A program made the position numbers and the translations under genes. 64,000 nucleotides of DNA from Bacillus sp. AFS055030. GTDB lineage: Bacteria; Bacillota; Bacilli; Bacillales; Bacillaceae_G. The notes below the pieces were generated by a model. The model saw nothing but the letters and a program-made list of their open reading frames with translations. It made no database searches and was not told the origin of the DNA. Shown piece by piece: positions 19,601 to 27,332 of this stretch. Where the stretch lies: NCBI RefSeq assembly GCF_002574545.1, contig NZ_NUGT01000003.1, forward strand, positions 1-64,000. The letters run 5' to 3'. Positions within the stretch are counted from its first letter, which is position 1. Each line of letters starts with the position of its first letter.

Positions 19601-20799
19601 CAATTGCAGCTGCTTATGGCGGTATGTTTTTAACGGATACAGTTGATTTAGATGCAAACGGAAATGCAAAAGATGAAATTCTAATGAATCCAGCTGATCC
19701 AGCATTCAACATTTGGTTTATCGGTGGTGACCAAGCAAGTAACACTTATGGTCAAAAACAATACTTCTTTGTAAAAGACACGACGCCATATGTTTACGGT
19801 CAACCGAATGTTAAAACACGATTAAACCGTGTTAACACACATGCTGGAGACACGCTTACAATTACACTTAGTGCAAACAACGTGAACAAAATAAAACAAG
19901 CAAATTACAATTTCACTACAGATACATTAGATACAACTATTGAAAGCATTAAAATAAATCCTGCAGCACAAGCTTTAGGTGGACAGTTAAATACAACAAC
20001 GACAGCTCTTACCGGTACAAAAGTAAAATCTGATGTTAATGTTACATTTGATGGTTCAAAAGAAGTAACTGGTGATGTTCCAATGGTCGATGTAACGATT
20101 AAGATTCAAGATAATCATAATATTAAGAGTTGGTCTAGCTTCGAATTTGTGAATACAACAATCACAAGTGTTGATAATGTTGTAACAAATCCTTTTACGT
20201 ATATTGCACCAATCGTTATTTTCCAAGACTTCTCTGCTGTAAAAGGTGTAGTCCGTGCGGAAGCCTTTTTAAAGAACGGTGGTACTGATTTATCTAAAGA
20301 CTATTCAAAAGCTGGTGGGATTTTAACAGTCCAAGATCGTACTGGAAAAACATATACAGGTACAGTGGCTAAAAACGGACAATTTTTAGTAAATGGTTTA
20401 CCACTGACTCGTGATGATTTGACGTTTGTTCAAGATATTCCTGGACACTTTACAACGTACAATAAATTTACGAATGCTTTTAGTACAATGGATGGCAACA
20501 TGTATGGAATTCTTAAAACGTTAGGCACAGAAACTGTTGATACAGCAGTTGCTGGGGATGTAAATAAAGATAATGTGATTGACATAATGGATGCACTTGC
20601 GATTCAAACATACTGGGGAACAAATAAACGCAGTGCAGACATTAATTATGATGGTACTGTCGATGCAAAGGATATTGCTTTCGTAGAAAAGAACTTTAAA
20701 ATGCAAAATCCAACAGTAATTAACGCTCCAAAGCCAAAAACGACTTTTAAGGGTGCGACTTTGGAAAGTATCTTAACTCAATTAGGATTAAATGATTAA
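16633..20799 (+). CDS. Giant secreted subtilase 1 with PA, cohesin-like and dockerin-like domains
   Basis: A 1388-aa S8 serine protease. In order: signal peptide (ends near 43); I9 propeptide (about 93-195); catalytic domain with D237 (VLDTGIDYNHP), H294 (EHGTHVSG) and S610 (SGTSMATP); a PA insert (about 465-530); Fn3-like C-terminal regions; a cohesin-like beta domain (about 1057-1190, AGDTLTITLSANNVNK); a carboxypeptidase-regulatory-like sandwich; and a dockerin-like Ca-binding pair (about 1307-1357, GDVNKDNVIDIMDAL, ADINYDGTVDAKD). It ends in the tail KTTFKGATLESILTQLGLN. ATG 16633 follows GAGGAG. It degrades extracellular protein and is likely LysR-controlled. Confidence 0.93.
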   Translation: MKRKKFGKFLSGALVVGVALSQGQVYNVLAQSPFSTDPLDNPQFNANTDVNINPKKILNLTPEQREAIKNLDKFNGTGLQLSEDIDLYSSKTVSVIVEFKNKPQKVAVLEAAVDGQSLSAEKAKNNVESDHATFKKVLKSTFKDDAKGSYKVKRQYKNAFNGVALQVPANKIPELVKSTAVKAIYSDTTVKLDEPVQETTSTEAKGQGMAAERSFLKINELHKEGFTGKGIKVAVLDTGIDYNHPDLKAAFKGGYDFINNDNDPMETTYEDWVKAGKPGGVNGAASYVTEHGTHVSGTIAGQGTADSDYATTGIAPDSELYVYRVLGPGGSGQAEGIIAAIDKAVADGMDVMNLSLGANYNDPMAAESIAINNAVLNGVTAVVAAGNSGDKMYTLGFPGAAALALTVGASDVPMNFPTMKGHNDNLESDMRLLAKGYSDDISSLISKTYQIVNIEGVGQATDYKSDVTGKLVLVQRGTTDINDKILQAKLKGAAAILIYNNVDGYMPFYLAEGVDFIPSFNLTMADGLALKQQIANGKTEFTFSDLGAITTKGDELAAFSSRGPSRMNYDIKPEVTAPGVSVLSTVPGFIHNPANPADFKYAYDRMSGTSMATPFTSGVAALLLQAQPNLQPEDVKAILMNTADPLSKTYSVFEQGAGRLDPYQAIHSSIEIKVKDKTPMIVNGREKQIKEITGALSFGNVYSTGLDATESRSVTFENHSDKSKTFDVSVVFQTNVRGSNDAEKNGVTVVTDKSIKINAQSKVTKNVTISIPDSAEKGIYEGYVIYTNHNDKSETYRVPFGAHYVEKGFKDFTLSRQSLSNDRNNIGSPLTSPYLTASFSLKSHMKSIDVVLTDAASGKDLGITNWFDGMNYNENQQYTFVPFMGYYYPFTNESHTMIRDKAVLPKEGRYKLKLVGYNDAGETSVISQDLFIDNTMPTNFDVHVDGEKADNPFVEYKEGQKTLPFTATIHDATIDTMKSAGFNVNQSKNTIAAAYGGMFLTDTVDLDANGNAKDEILMNPADPAFNIWFIGGDQASNTYGQKQYFFVKDTTPYVYGQPNVKTRLNRVNTHAGDTLTITLSANNVNKIKQANYNFTTDTLDTTIESIKINPAAQALGGQLNTTTTALTGTKVKSDVNVTFDGSKEVTGDVPMVDVTIKIQDNHNIKSWSSFEFVNTTITSVDNVVTNPFTYIAPIVIFQDFSAVKGVVRAEAFLKNGGTDLSKDYSKAGGILTVQDRTGKTYTGTVAKNGQFLVNGLPLTRDDLTFVQDIPGHFTTYNKFTNAFSTMDGNMYGILKTLGTETVDTAVAGDVNKDNVIDIMDALAIQTYWGTNKRSADINYDGTVDAKDIAFVEKNFKMQNPTVINAPKPKTTFKGATLESILTQLGLND

Positions 20800-21085
20800 A
20801 AGAAGGAAAAGAAGGGGAAAAGCAAAAGCTGTTTTCAATTTCCCTAAAGTAGTTTATGTAAAAGATCAACAAATTCCAAATGAACCGAAACCAAAGACTA
20901 TATACAAGTGTTCAACTTTGAAAAGTATTTTAAAACAATTAGGATTAAATAAAAGAAAAACTAACTATTATGTAAAGAGTCCTAGAATAATAGTTTCGCC
21001 GGTTCAAGAAAATCCAAAACCAAGGACTACGGGTGCAACTTTGGAAAGTATTTTAGTCTATTTAGAATTAGATAATTTGGAGTAG
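20792..21085 (+). CDS. 97-aa protein with two copies of the subtilase C-terminal tail motif
   Basis: A small protein with a very basic N-terminus (KRRKRRGKAKA) and no signal peptide. Residues 32-53 (PKPKTIYKCSTLKSILKQL) and 75-92 (PKPRTTGATLESILVYL) repeat the tail of the preceding subtilase. The similarity is also visible in the DNA at about 20731, 20887 and 21017. ATG 20792 overlaps the subtilase stop by 8 bases in the +1 frame, so it is either translationally coupled or the frameshifted remains of a longer protease C-terminus. A terminator follows at 21105. The function is unknown. Confidence 0.6.
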   Translation: MIKRRKRRGKAKAVFNFPKVVYVKDQQIPNEPKPKTIYKCSTLKSILKQLGLNKRKTNYYVKSPRIIVSPVQENPKPRTTGATLESILVYLELDNLE

Positions 21086-21104
21086 AAAAATAAATACTCT
21101 TATC

Positions 21105-21140
21105 AACTTCTCCCAATCATTTATGGGAGAAGTTTTTTTA
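21105..21140 (+). terminator. Terminator of the subtilase 1 transcript
   Basis: AACTTCTCCCA (21105-21115) pairs perfectly with TGGGAGAAGTT (21124-21134), followed by a T run. Confidence 0.9.
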
Positions 21141-21215
21141 TTTGTATTTCTCTAAAGGATGGTTAAGAGTAGAGGGAGCTTGCCTAAAGAATAAAATTTA
21201 TTTATAAATTAACTT

Positions 21216-21273
21216 GTAGTTAACGATGGTTAACAATTATGTATTTTACAATGATCTATCGGAAATATAAAAT
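21216..21273 (+). promoter_or_regulatory. Second copy of the LysR-type operator and promoter, for subtilase 2
   Basis: GTTAAC (21219-21224), GATG and GTTAAC (21229-21234) form the inverted repeat. TTTACA (21245-21250), 17 bp and TAAAAT (21268-21273) follow. Spacing and much of the next 60 bases match the subtilase 1 promoter, including an AAAATTATGAATATTATTG stretch. Confidence 0.7.
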
Positions 21274-21408
21274 TAAGTAAAAATTATGAATATTATTGTC
21301 GAATAAATGAATCAATAAAATTCTGATTTTTTAAAAATCAGGTCAAGACAGGTTTTCTAAAGATAATACTGTTTTGACTAGAAAAATAGATTGAGAGAAG
21401 GTAGACAA

Positions 21409-24400
21409 ATGGGGAAAAAGAGAGAGAAAAGTAAAGTATTGAAAAGTTTTTGTGTTTTAGCGTTAACATCCAGCTTTGTTCTAGGTTCCTTAGGAGAAGT
21501 TACGAACGTATCAAAAGCCGCAACTCCTAGAAATGTTGAAGATATTTTAGCAAATTTAACTTCTGAGCAAAGAGCAGCCCTTAAACAGCTAAAAACAAGC
21601 GAAGAATCTGGGCCAAAAATTTCTACTAATATTAACTTAGATTCATCAAAAGAAACAAGTGTCATTATTGAATTTGTAAATAAACCTGTTAAAGTCGCTC
21701 AAATTGAAGCGAGTATAGAAGGTAAAACATTATCAATATCTGATGCAGAAAAATTAATTGATCAAGACCATGCTACTTTTAAGGAAGATGTTAATCAAAT
21801 TTTAACAGAAAACAAAAGTAAAAAAGTAGATTATAAAATAAATCGTTCATATAGACATGCATTTAATGGTGTCTCTATGACTCTACCAGCAAACCAAATA
21901 AAGAGTCTATTAAAATCAGAAGCAGTTAAAAAAGTTTGGAGTAACCAGACATTTACAATTGATCCACCAAAGGAAAATGAACAACTTAAAGCTGATGAGG
22001 CCAATGTTGCAAACTATACTCCATATGATGCGTTGGATCGTTTACATGCAGAAGGATTTACTGGAAAAGGAATTAAAGTAGGGATTTTGGATACCGGAAT
22101 GGATTATAACCACCCAGACTTAAAGGATGCTTATAAAGGTGGATATGATTTCGTTGATATAGATAATGATCCAATGGAAACGACTTACGCTGATTGGAAA
22201 AAATCTGGGAAGCCAGAAATAAGTAATGGTAGTACATTCTATACTGAACATGGTACACATGTTGCGGGAATTATCGGTGGGCGTGGTGTATCAGATAGTG
22301 AATATAAGACATTAGGTGCAGCACCTGAAGCTGAATTATATGCATATCGTGTCCTTGGTTCTTATGGAAGCGGAACAACTGAAGCGATTATTGCGGGAAT
22401 AGATCAAGCATTACAGGACGGTATGGATGTCATTAATATGTCACTTGGGGCATCAATTAATGATCCATTATACGTTACTTCAATTGCAGTTAATAATGCA
22501 GTTTTAAGTGGCGTTACAACAGTCGTTTCTGCGGGGAATAGTGGAGATAAAATGTACACGCTTGGTTCACCTGGAACTGCAGCATTGGCGTTGACAGTTG
22601 GTGCATCATCCATTGCATTAGATATTTTTCAATATGCGGGTGTACAAGATGGAAAAAACTATACTTTAAGACAATTAGCAAGAAATTATAAAGATGATTT
22701 AACAACTTTAAAAGGTAAGACGTATCAATTAGTTGATGTTGGACTAGCTAATCCGGCTGACTTTAACGGAAAAGACGTAAATGGGAAAATAGCTTTTATT
22801 AAGCGTGGTACGAATGGATTGATAGACAAAATCAAAAATGCAAAAGACAAAGGTGCAATTGGCGTATTAATGTATAACGATGAAGCTAACAAAGCGGAAG
22901 GAGCAATACAAACATATTTAGGCGAGTCAATGGATGCGATTCCTTCATTCTCTGTTTCGAATGAAGAAGGCAGTTTAATTTTAGCTGCTATCAAAGCAGG
23001 TAAAAATGATTTAACATTCGGAGATTATCATAAAGTACAAACTGCTTCTGATGAACTAGCAAATTTTAGCTCTAGAGGTCCTTCTAGAGTAAACTACGAT
23101 ATTAAACCTGAAGTAACAGCTCCAGGAGTGGCAATTCTATCAACAGTGCCATTTTATATAAACGATAAAATGGTTGAAGGATCAAAACCTGAAGATTATA
23201 AATATGCCTATTCACGCTTATCAGGTACATCAATGGCAGCACCTTATGTAGCAGGTGTGTCAGCATTATTACTTCAATCAAATAAAGATCTTCAACCAGA
23301 AGATATTAAATCAATCCTAATGAATACAGCAGATCCTTTATCAAAAGCTTATAGTGTATTTGAAGCGGGGAGTGGACGCGTTGACGCTTATGAGGCTATT
23401 CATTCGAATGTAGAATTAGAAGTAGTAGATCAAACGCCAATGATCATTAATGGAAAACAAAAATCAATCGAAGAATTAACAGGTGGCATTAGCTTCGGAT
23501 CATATGGTTTTAATGATCAAGATATTACGGATTCTCGCAAAATTACATTAAAAAATCGTAGTGAAAAAGTAAAAACGTTTAAAGTGGATGTGAAATTCCA
23601 AACTGGTTTAAGAGGGTCTAAAGATGCAGCAGAGAATAATGTTACTTTGACTGGGCCGACTTCTGTTAAATTAAATGGAATTAGCCAAAAAAACATCAAG
23701 TTTAACTTAACGATTCCAAAAACAGCGGAAAAAGGAACGTATGAAGGGTTCATTACATTTACAAATACAGAGGATCCAACGGAAAACTATCAAATTCCAT
23801 TTGGTGGCCGTGTAGTTAATGAAGGAATCGACTATTTAAATATTTATAATCCAGTGTTTGGTGTAGATACAAGCTGGCCAGAAAATGCATACCCACAATT
23901 ATCGTTTAATTATTCATTGAAGTCACATATGAAAACATTAGATTTAGTGTTACAAGATGCAATAACAGGGGAAGACATTGGTTTAATTGGTTCATTTACA
24001 CCAATTATATTGAATGAAAATCAAGACTATTTTGTTGGAAGAGGGTTTAATTCTCTGTACTATCCTTTTACAGGCGATGCAAAAGCCCCGATTAGTAGTG
24101 AACCTGTTTATGCAAAAGCAGGTCAATACAAATTAAAACTGGTTGGTACGAATGAAAAAGGTAAGTCTTTCACAAAGACTGCTGATTTCATATTTGACCA
24201 AGGAGCACCAAATATGACGACTAGCTTTGATCATTTAGATCAAAAAGTAATTGAATATAAAGATAGTCAATTTGATTCAAAAGGTGAATTTTTATACGAC
24301 TTTAACATCAATTTAAATGATCCGGAAACTGATGAAGCAAGCCGTTTAGGTCTACCATTAAATCAATCTAATAACTCAATTGTAACGTTTTATGACAGTG

Positions 24401-25566
24401 AGAGACCATCACCTACAATTAAAACAGATAAAGATGGAAACTATTCAGATCAAATTTTAGTGAAAAAGCGTACTACACCTATCGAAGTTAAGTTTTATGG
24501 TTTTGATGCAGCAAAAAACTTTACAAGCAACGCTACAAACATGTTAAGAGTTGCATTTGTAGATCAAAATTTACCATATTTCTACTTAAAAGCCAATAAA
24601 GAGATTGTCACAACAGGAGATACAGTAAACTACAGTGTTCGTTCAAATAATATGAAAAACTTAAAAACAACAAAAATAAATTTACAAGTAGATCCAAACC
24701 TTGCAACAATTCAAAATGTAGTTGTAAATGAAGCTGTAAAGCAGTATGGTGATGCGCAAGTTTCGGTGTCTTCAACACCTTCAGGAGCACTTCAACTTTA
24801 TACATTTACATTTACTTACTCTGGAACTCAAGCTTTACCAGAAGATATACAATTATTTAATTTCGACTTGAAAACAGCAGAGAAATATTCAAATGGGATA
24901 CCATTTTATTGGCATCTAATGAACTCATCTACGATTGACCAATCGAACGTTGAAACAAATAATGTCTATACGTTTATGGAGACTTACAAGATTAAGCAAG
25001 CTTATTCAAAACTAGATGGAATATTAAAATTAGAAGGTACAATAAATCCTACAACAGGTAAAACAAATTCTACTATTGATCAAAGTAAAATTGGAGCAAA
25101 AGTAACGATAACTTCATATGATGGAAAAACAACGGTACAACCAATCATAAACAAAAGTGGTCAATACAGCGCAGAAGGAATGAAAGCTGATCAAAAAGCC
25201 TATACTTACAAAGTCGATGTCCCTGGCCATTTTACAATGAACAGACAAGTGCTTTTATCAGAAGAAGTACGTGGAGAAACACTAGGAAAAAGATATAATC
25301 TTGTATTTCCAACAACAGCAGCTGGCGATGTAAATAAAGATGATGTGATCGACATTCTAGATGCTTTAACAATACAAACATACTGGGGTAAAAATAAAGC
25401 AACAGCAGACATCAACTTCGATAAAGTAATAGATAAAAAGGATATGGACTACATCATTAAAAACTTTGGCTTACAAAACCCAACTGTCAATAAAGCGCCA
25501 AAACCTAAAACTACTTACAAAGGTGCAACGTTAGATAGTATTTTAAGTGATTTAGGATTAAATTAG
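21409..25566 (+). CDS. Giant secreted subtilase 2
   Basis: A 1385-aa S8 protease, a close paralogue of the one at 59800 and a more distant one of the one at 16633. Signal peptide (KSFCVLALTSSFVLGSLG), I9 propeptide, catalytic D228, H284 and S608, and a PA insert are all present. A cohesin-like domain spans about 1056-1165 (VTTGDTVNYSVRSNNMKN), followed by a beta-sandwich and a dockerin-like pair (about 1305-1355, GDVNKDDVIDILDAL). The tail is KTTYKGATLDSILSDLGLN. ATG 21409 follows GAAGGTAG; an in-frame TTG at 21391 is less likely. All catalytic residues are intact, so it should be active. Confidence 0.93.
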   Translation: MGKKREKSKVLKSFCVLALTSSFVLGSLGEVTNVSKAATPRNVEDILANLTSEQRAALKQLKTSEESGPKISTNINLDSSKETSVIIEFVNKPVKVAQIEASIEGKTLSISDAEKLIDQDHATFKEDVNQILTENKSKKVDYKINRSYRHAFNGVSMTLPANQIKSLLKSEAVKKVWSNQTFTIDPPKENEQLKADEANVANYTPYDALDRLHAEGFTGKGIKVGILDTGMDYNHPDLKDAYKGGYDFVDIDNDPMETTYADWKKSGKPEISNGSTFYTEHGTHVAGIIGGRGVSDSEYKTLGAAPEAELYAYRVLGSYGSGTTEAIIAGIDQALQDGMDVINMSLGASINDPLYVTSIAVNNAVLSGVTTVVSAGNSGDKMYTLGSPGTAALALTVGASSIALDIFQYAGVQDGKNYTLRQLARNYKDDLTTLKGKTYQLVDVGLANPADFNGKDVNGKIAFIKRGTNGLIDKIKNAKDKGAIGVLMYNDEANKAEGAIQTYLGESMDAIPSFSVSNEEGSLILAAIKAGKNDLTFGDYHKVQTASDELANFSSRGPSRVNYDIKPEVTAPGVAILSTVPFYINDKMVEGSKPEDYKYAYSRLSGTSMAAPYVAGVSALLLQSNKDLQPEDIKSILMNTADPLSKAYSVFEAGSGRVDAYEAIHSNVELEVVDQTPMIINGKQKSIEELTGGISFGSYGFNDQDITDSRKITLKNRSEKVKTFKVDVKFQTGLRGSKDAAENNVTLTGPTSVKLNGISQKNIKFNLTIPKTAEKGTYEGFITFTNTEDPTENYQIPFGGRVVNEGIDYLNIYNPVFGVDTSWPENAYPQLSFNYSLKSHMKTLDLVLQDAITGEDIGLIGSFTPIILNENQDYFVGRGFNSLYYPFTGDAKAPISSEPVYAKAGQYKLKLVGTNEKGKSFTKTADFIFDQGAPNMTTSFDHLDQKVIEYKDSQFDSKGEFLYDFNINLNDPETDEASRLGLPLNQSNNSIVTFYDSERPSPTIKTDKDGNYSDQILVKKRTTPIEVKFYGFDAAKNFTSNATNMLRVAFVDQNLPYFYLKANKEIVTTGDTVNYSVRSNNMKNLKTTKINLQVDPNLATIQNVVVNEAVKQYGDAQVSVSSTPSGALQLYTFTFTYSGTQALPEDIQLFNFDLKTAEKYSNGIPFYWHLMNSSTIDQSNVETNNVYTFMETYKIKQAYSKLDGILKLEGTINPTTGKTNSTIDQSKIGAKVTITSYDGKTTVQPIINKSGQYSAEGMKADQKAYTYKVDVPGHFTMNRQVLLSEEVRGETLGKRYNLVFPTTAAGDVNKDDVIDILDALTIQTYWGKNKATADINFDKVIDKKDMDYIIKNFGLQNPTVNKAPKPKTTYKGATLDSILSDLGLN

Positions 25567-25633
25567 TAAAAAGTATTTTTTAATTTAAAGTTAATATAGA
25601 GACTCAAGGGAATTACTTATTTGGAACCACGGC

Positions 25634-25670
25634 AAAAAAATCACCCAGTTTATAACCGGGTGATTTTTTA
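25634..25670. terminator. Terminator of subtilase 2
   Basis: A6 TCACCC (25635-25646) pairs with GGGTGA T6 (25658-25669) across an 11-base loop. Confidence 0.9.
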
Positions 25671-25847
25671 TGGGAAAGAAAAAAACGATTTCATGTAAAT
25701 AAAAGAAACAATTAAGTTTGTGAATGAAGGTAAGGATAATCCTAATTAATGTATCAGGTATTCTTTAATTGTTCTAACGCTGTTTATTCATTATTTTAAA
25801 CAACAGAACGTGATATAATGAAAAATATTATTTTCATATTTTAGTAG

Positions 25848-26032
25848 TATATCGACAATGCTTCAACAGTAATTCAAGCTAAAATTATACTTAAAAGCAA
25901 AGTAATATACTGTTCAGAAGGTGAGCGGAGAATTAATTTTGAAATAAAAGCACTAAATATGTATGTATAGCTAAACGAAGACGGGAAGATATTTTAGATC
26001 TAATTAAGAGAAGAGGTTCTATTTATGAATAA
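25848..26032 (+). pseudogene. Decayed MntA-type nucleotidyltransferase antitoxin (C-terminal remnant)
   Basis: Translating from 25848 gives YIDNASTVIQAKIILKSK, then GERRINFEIKALNMYV, the C-terminal pattern of MNT-domain antitoxins, stopped by TAG at 25968. A +2 shift continues with KRRREDILDLIKRRGS to a TAA at 26030-26032 that overlaps the hepT start, as in intact mntA-hepT pairs. The catalytic N-terminal half (GSxxxGxxxxxSDxD) is not visible upstream. The region 25671-25847 otherwise shows nothing. Confidence 0.7.
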
Positions 26033-26441
26033 TCAAGTAATTTTAAATAAAATTTCAAGAATAGAACATAGCATCAAAAGAATTAATGAAGGTTATGATA
26101 ATAACCCGTCTAATCTTACTGACTATACAAAACAAGATTCTATTATTCTAAACATACAACGTACATCCGAAGCGTGTATCGATTTAGCAATGCACTCAGT
26201 TGCAGTGAGAAAGCTAGGAATACCACAATCAAGCTGTGATGCTTTTGACTTATTAGTAGCTAACTCACTTCTAGATCTTGGATTGTCTATGAAACTTAAA
26301 GCAATGGTCGGTCTTCGAAATATTGCTATGCATGATTATCAAAATATTAACCTTGATATCGTAGAAAAAATTATTGAGAATCATCTTGGAGACTTTAAAC
26401 AATTTACGCAACTTATTCTTAGAATTGCTGATACTTTTTAA
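26025..26441 (+). CDS. hepT: HepT-like HEPN (DUF86) toxin, orphaned
   Basis: A 138-aa HEPN-domain protein of the HepT/DUF86 family. The ribonuclease motif R-x4-H-x-Y is present as R98-NIAM-H103-D-Y105. In type VII toxin-antitoxin modules HepT is an RNase (tRNA is a reported target) and the partner MntA silences it by adding AMP to the motif tyrosine. Here the partner is only a frameshifted remnant directly upstream, so HepT is either silent, tolerated, or controlled from elsewhere. AGAAGAGG precedes ATG 26025. The 890 bp downstream hold no gene. Confidence 0.85.
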   Translation: MNNQVILNKISRIEHSIKRINEGYDNNPSNLTDYTKQDSIILNIQRTSEACIDLAMHSVAVRKLGIPQSSCDAFDLLVANSLLDLGLSMKLKAMVGLRNIAMHDYQNINLDIVEKIIENHLGDFKQFTQLILRIADTF

Positions 26442-27332
26442 TAAGTGTATTTGGATGAATTAAAAAGAATATAAAGGAAGCTATTTCGTACTACTCGATC
26501 AATTCGTAGAAAAATATTCAATTGCGATAAATTACGTCATACAAAGTAGGGTTTAAAAAAGATTCAATTAGAATGCTACTGAAGTAAGCTAAGCATATCG
26601 TCTCTTTTTTCATTTTGGTTATGAAGAATGGGAGGATATGCATTTTTTGATTTTATTTTAAAAATTCATGTGATTAGTAGTTTTGTTTTAACAATCGTAG
26701 TCTCCAAAATTAAGTAATAAACCAAAATATCTTATCGTAGCTAGATATTTTTTAAAGATTTTATGTAGGATAAATTTTGCCAAAACTAATAGGTATTTGT
26801 TTTTTTTTTCACTTTTCTCGAACTAAAATTAATGATATGATTTTATATTTAACGTGATAATACTTTTGTATCAATGTTGTATTTAGTATTCACACTTCTT
26901 CGAAAAAAAACAACATCCTTTTCAGAAAACATTTACCAAATGGTAAGTCGTGACTCTTTGCCTAATATGATTTATAATTAATCATGTTTGTAGGATTTAA
27001 TACCTTATGTATTAAACAATCGGTCCACTAATAAGGGTGAATATTTTTTGTCATACTTTGTAGAAAAGAAATATGAAAAGTGTGTTAAACTAGAACAGTC
27101 TATAAAGAAAAAACTGGAGAAATAATAGGTACAGAACTATAAAGTGTCAATTTGTCCGAATATGTATTGACATTAGGAGTTCAGTAACAAATTTACCAGA
27201 AGAACGGCAGATTGGAAAATTATTGTATAACCCATTAAAAATATAGATGAAAATATTTTCAATACTAAGTATAGAGAAATGCAGTTATTCTGCTAGACGA
27301 CTTAGAAAATACAGAGCTATGGGGGGAATAAC
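26442..27332. other. Long intergenic region after hepT
   Basis: No convincing gene in about 890 bp. A 29-codon hydrophobic ORF (26628-26717, MGGYAFFDFILKIHV...) lacks a ribosome site. A 14-bp palindrome TTACCA-AA-TGGTAA lies at 26933-26946. TTGACA near 27169 could be part of the promoter of the following polymerase. Stop codons are dense in all frames, suggesting decayed DNA. Confidence 0.4.

Noticed and set aside
26628-26717. 29-codon hydrophobic ORF as a type I toxin
   Set aside because: There is no ribosome site and no recognisable antisense RNA promoter or terminator.
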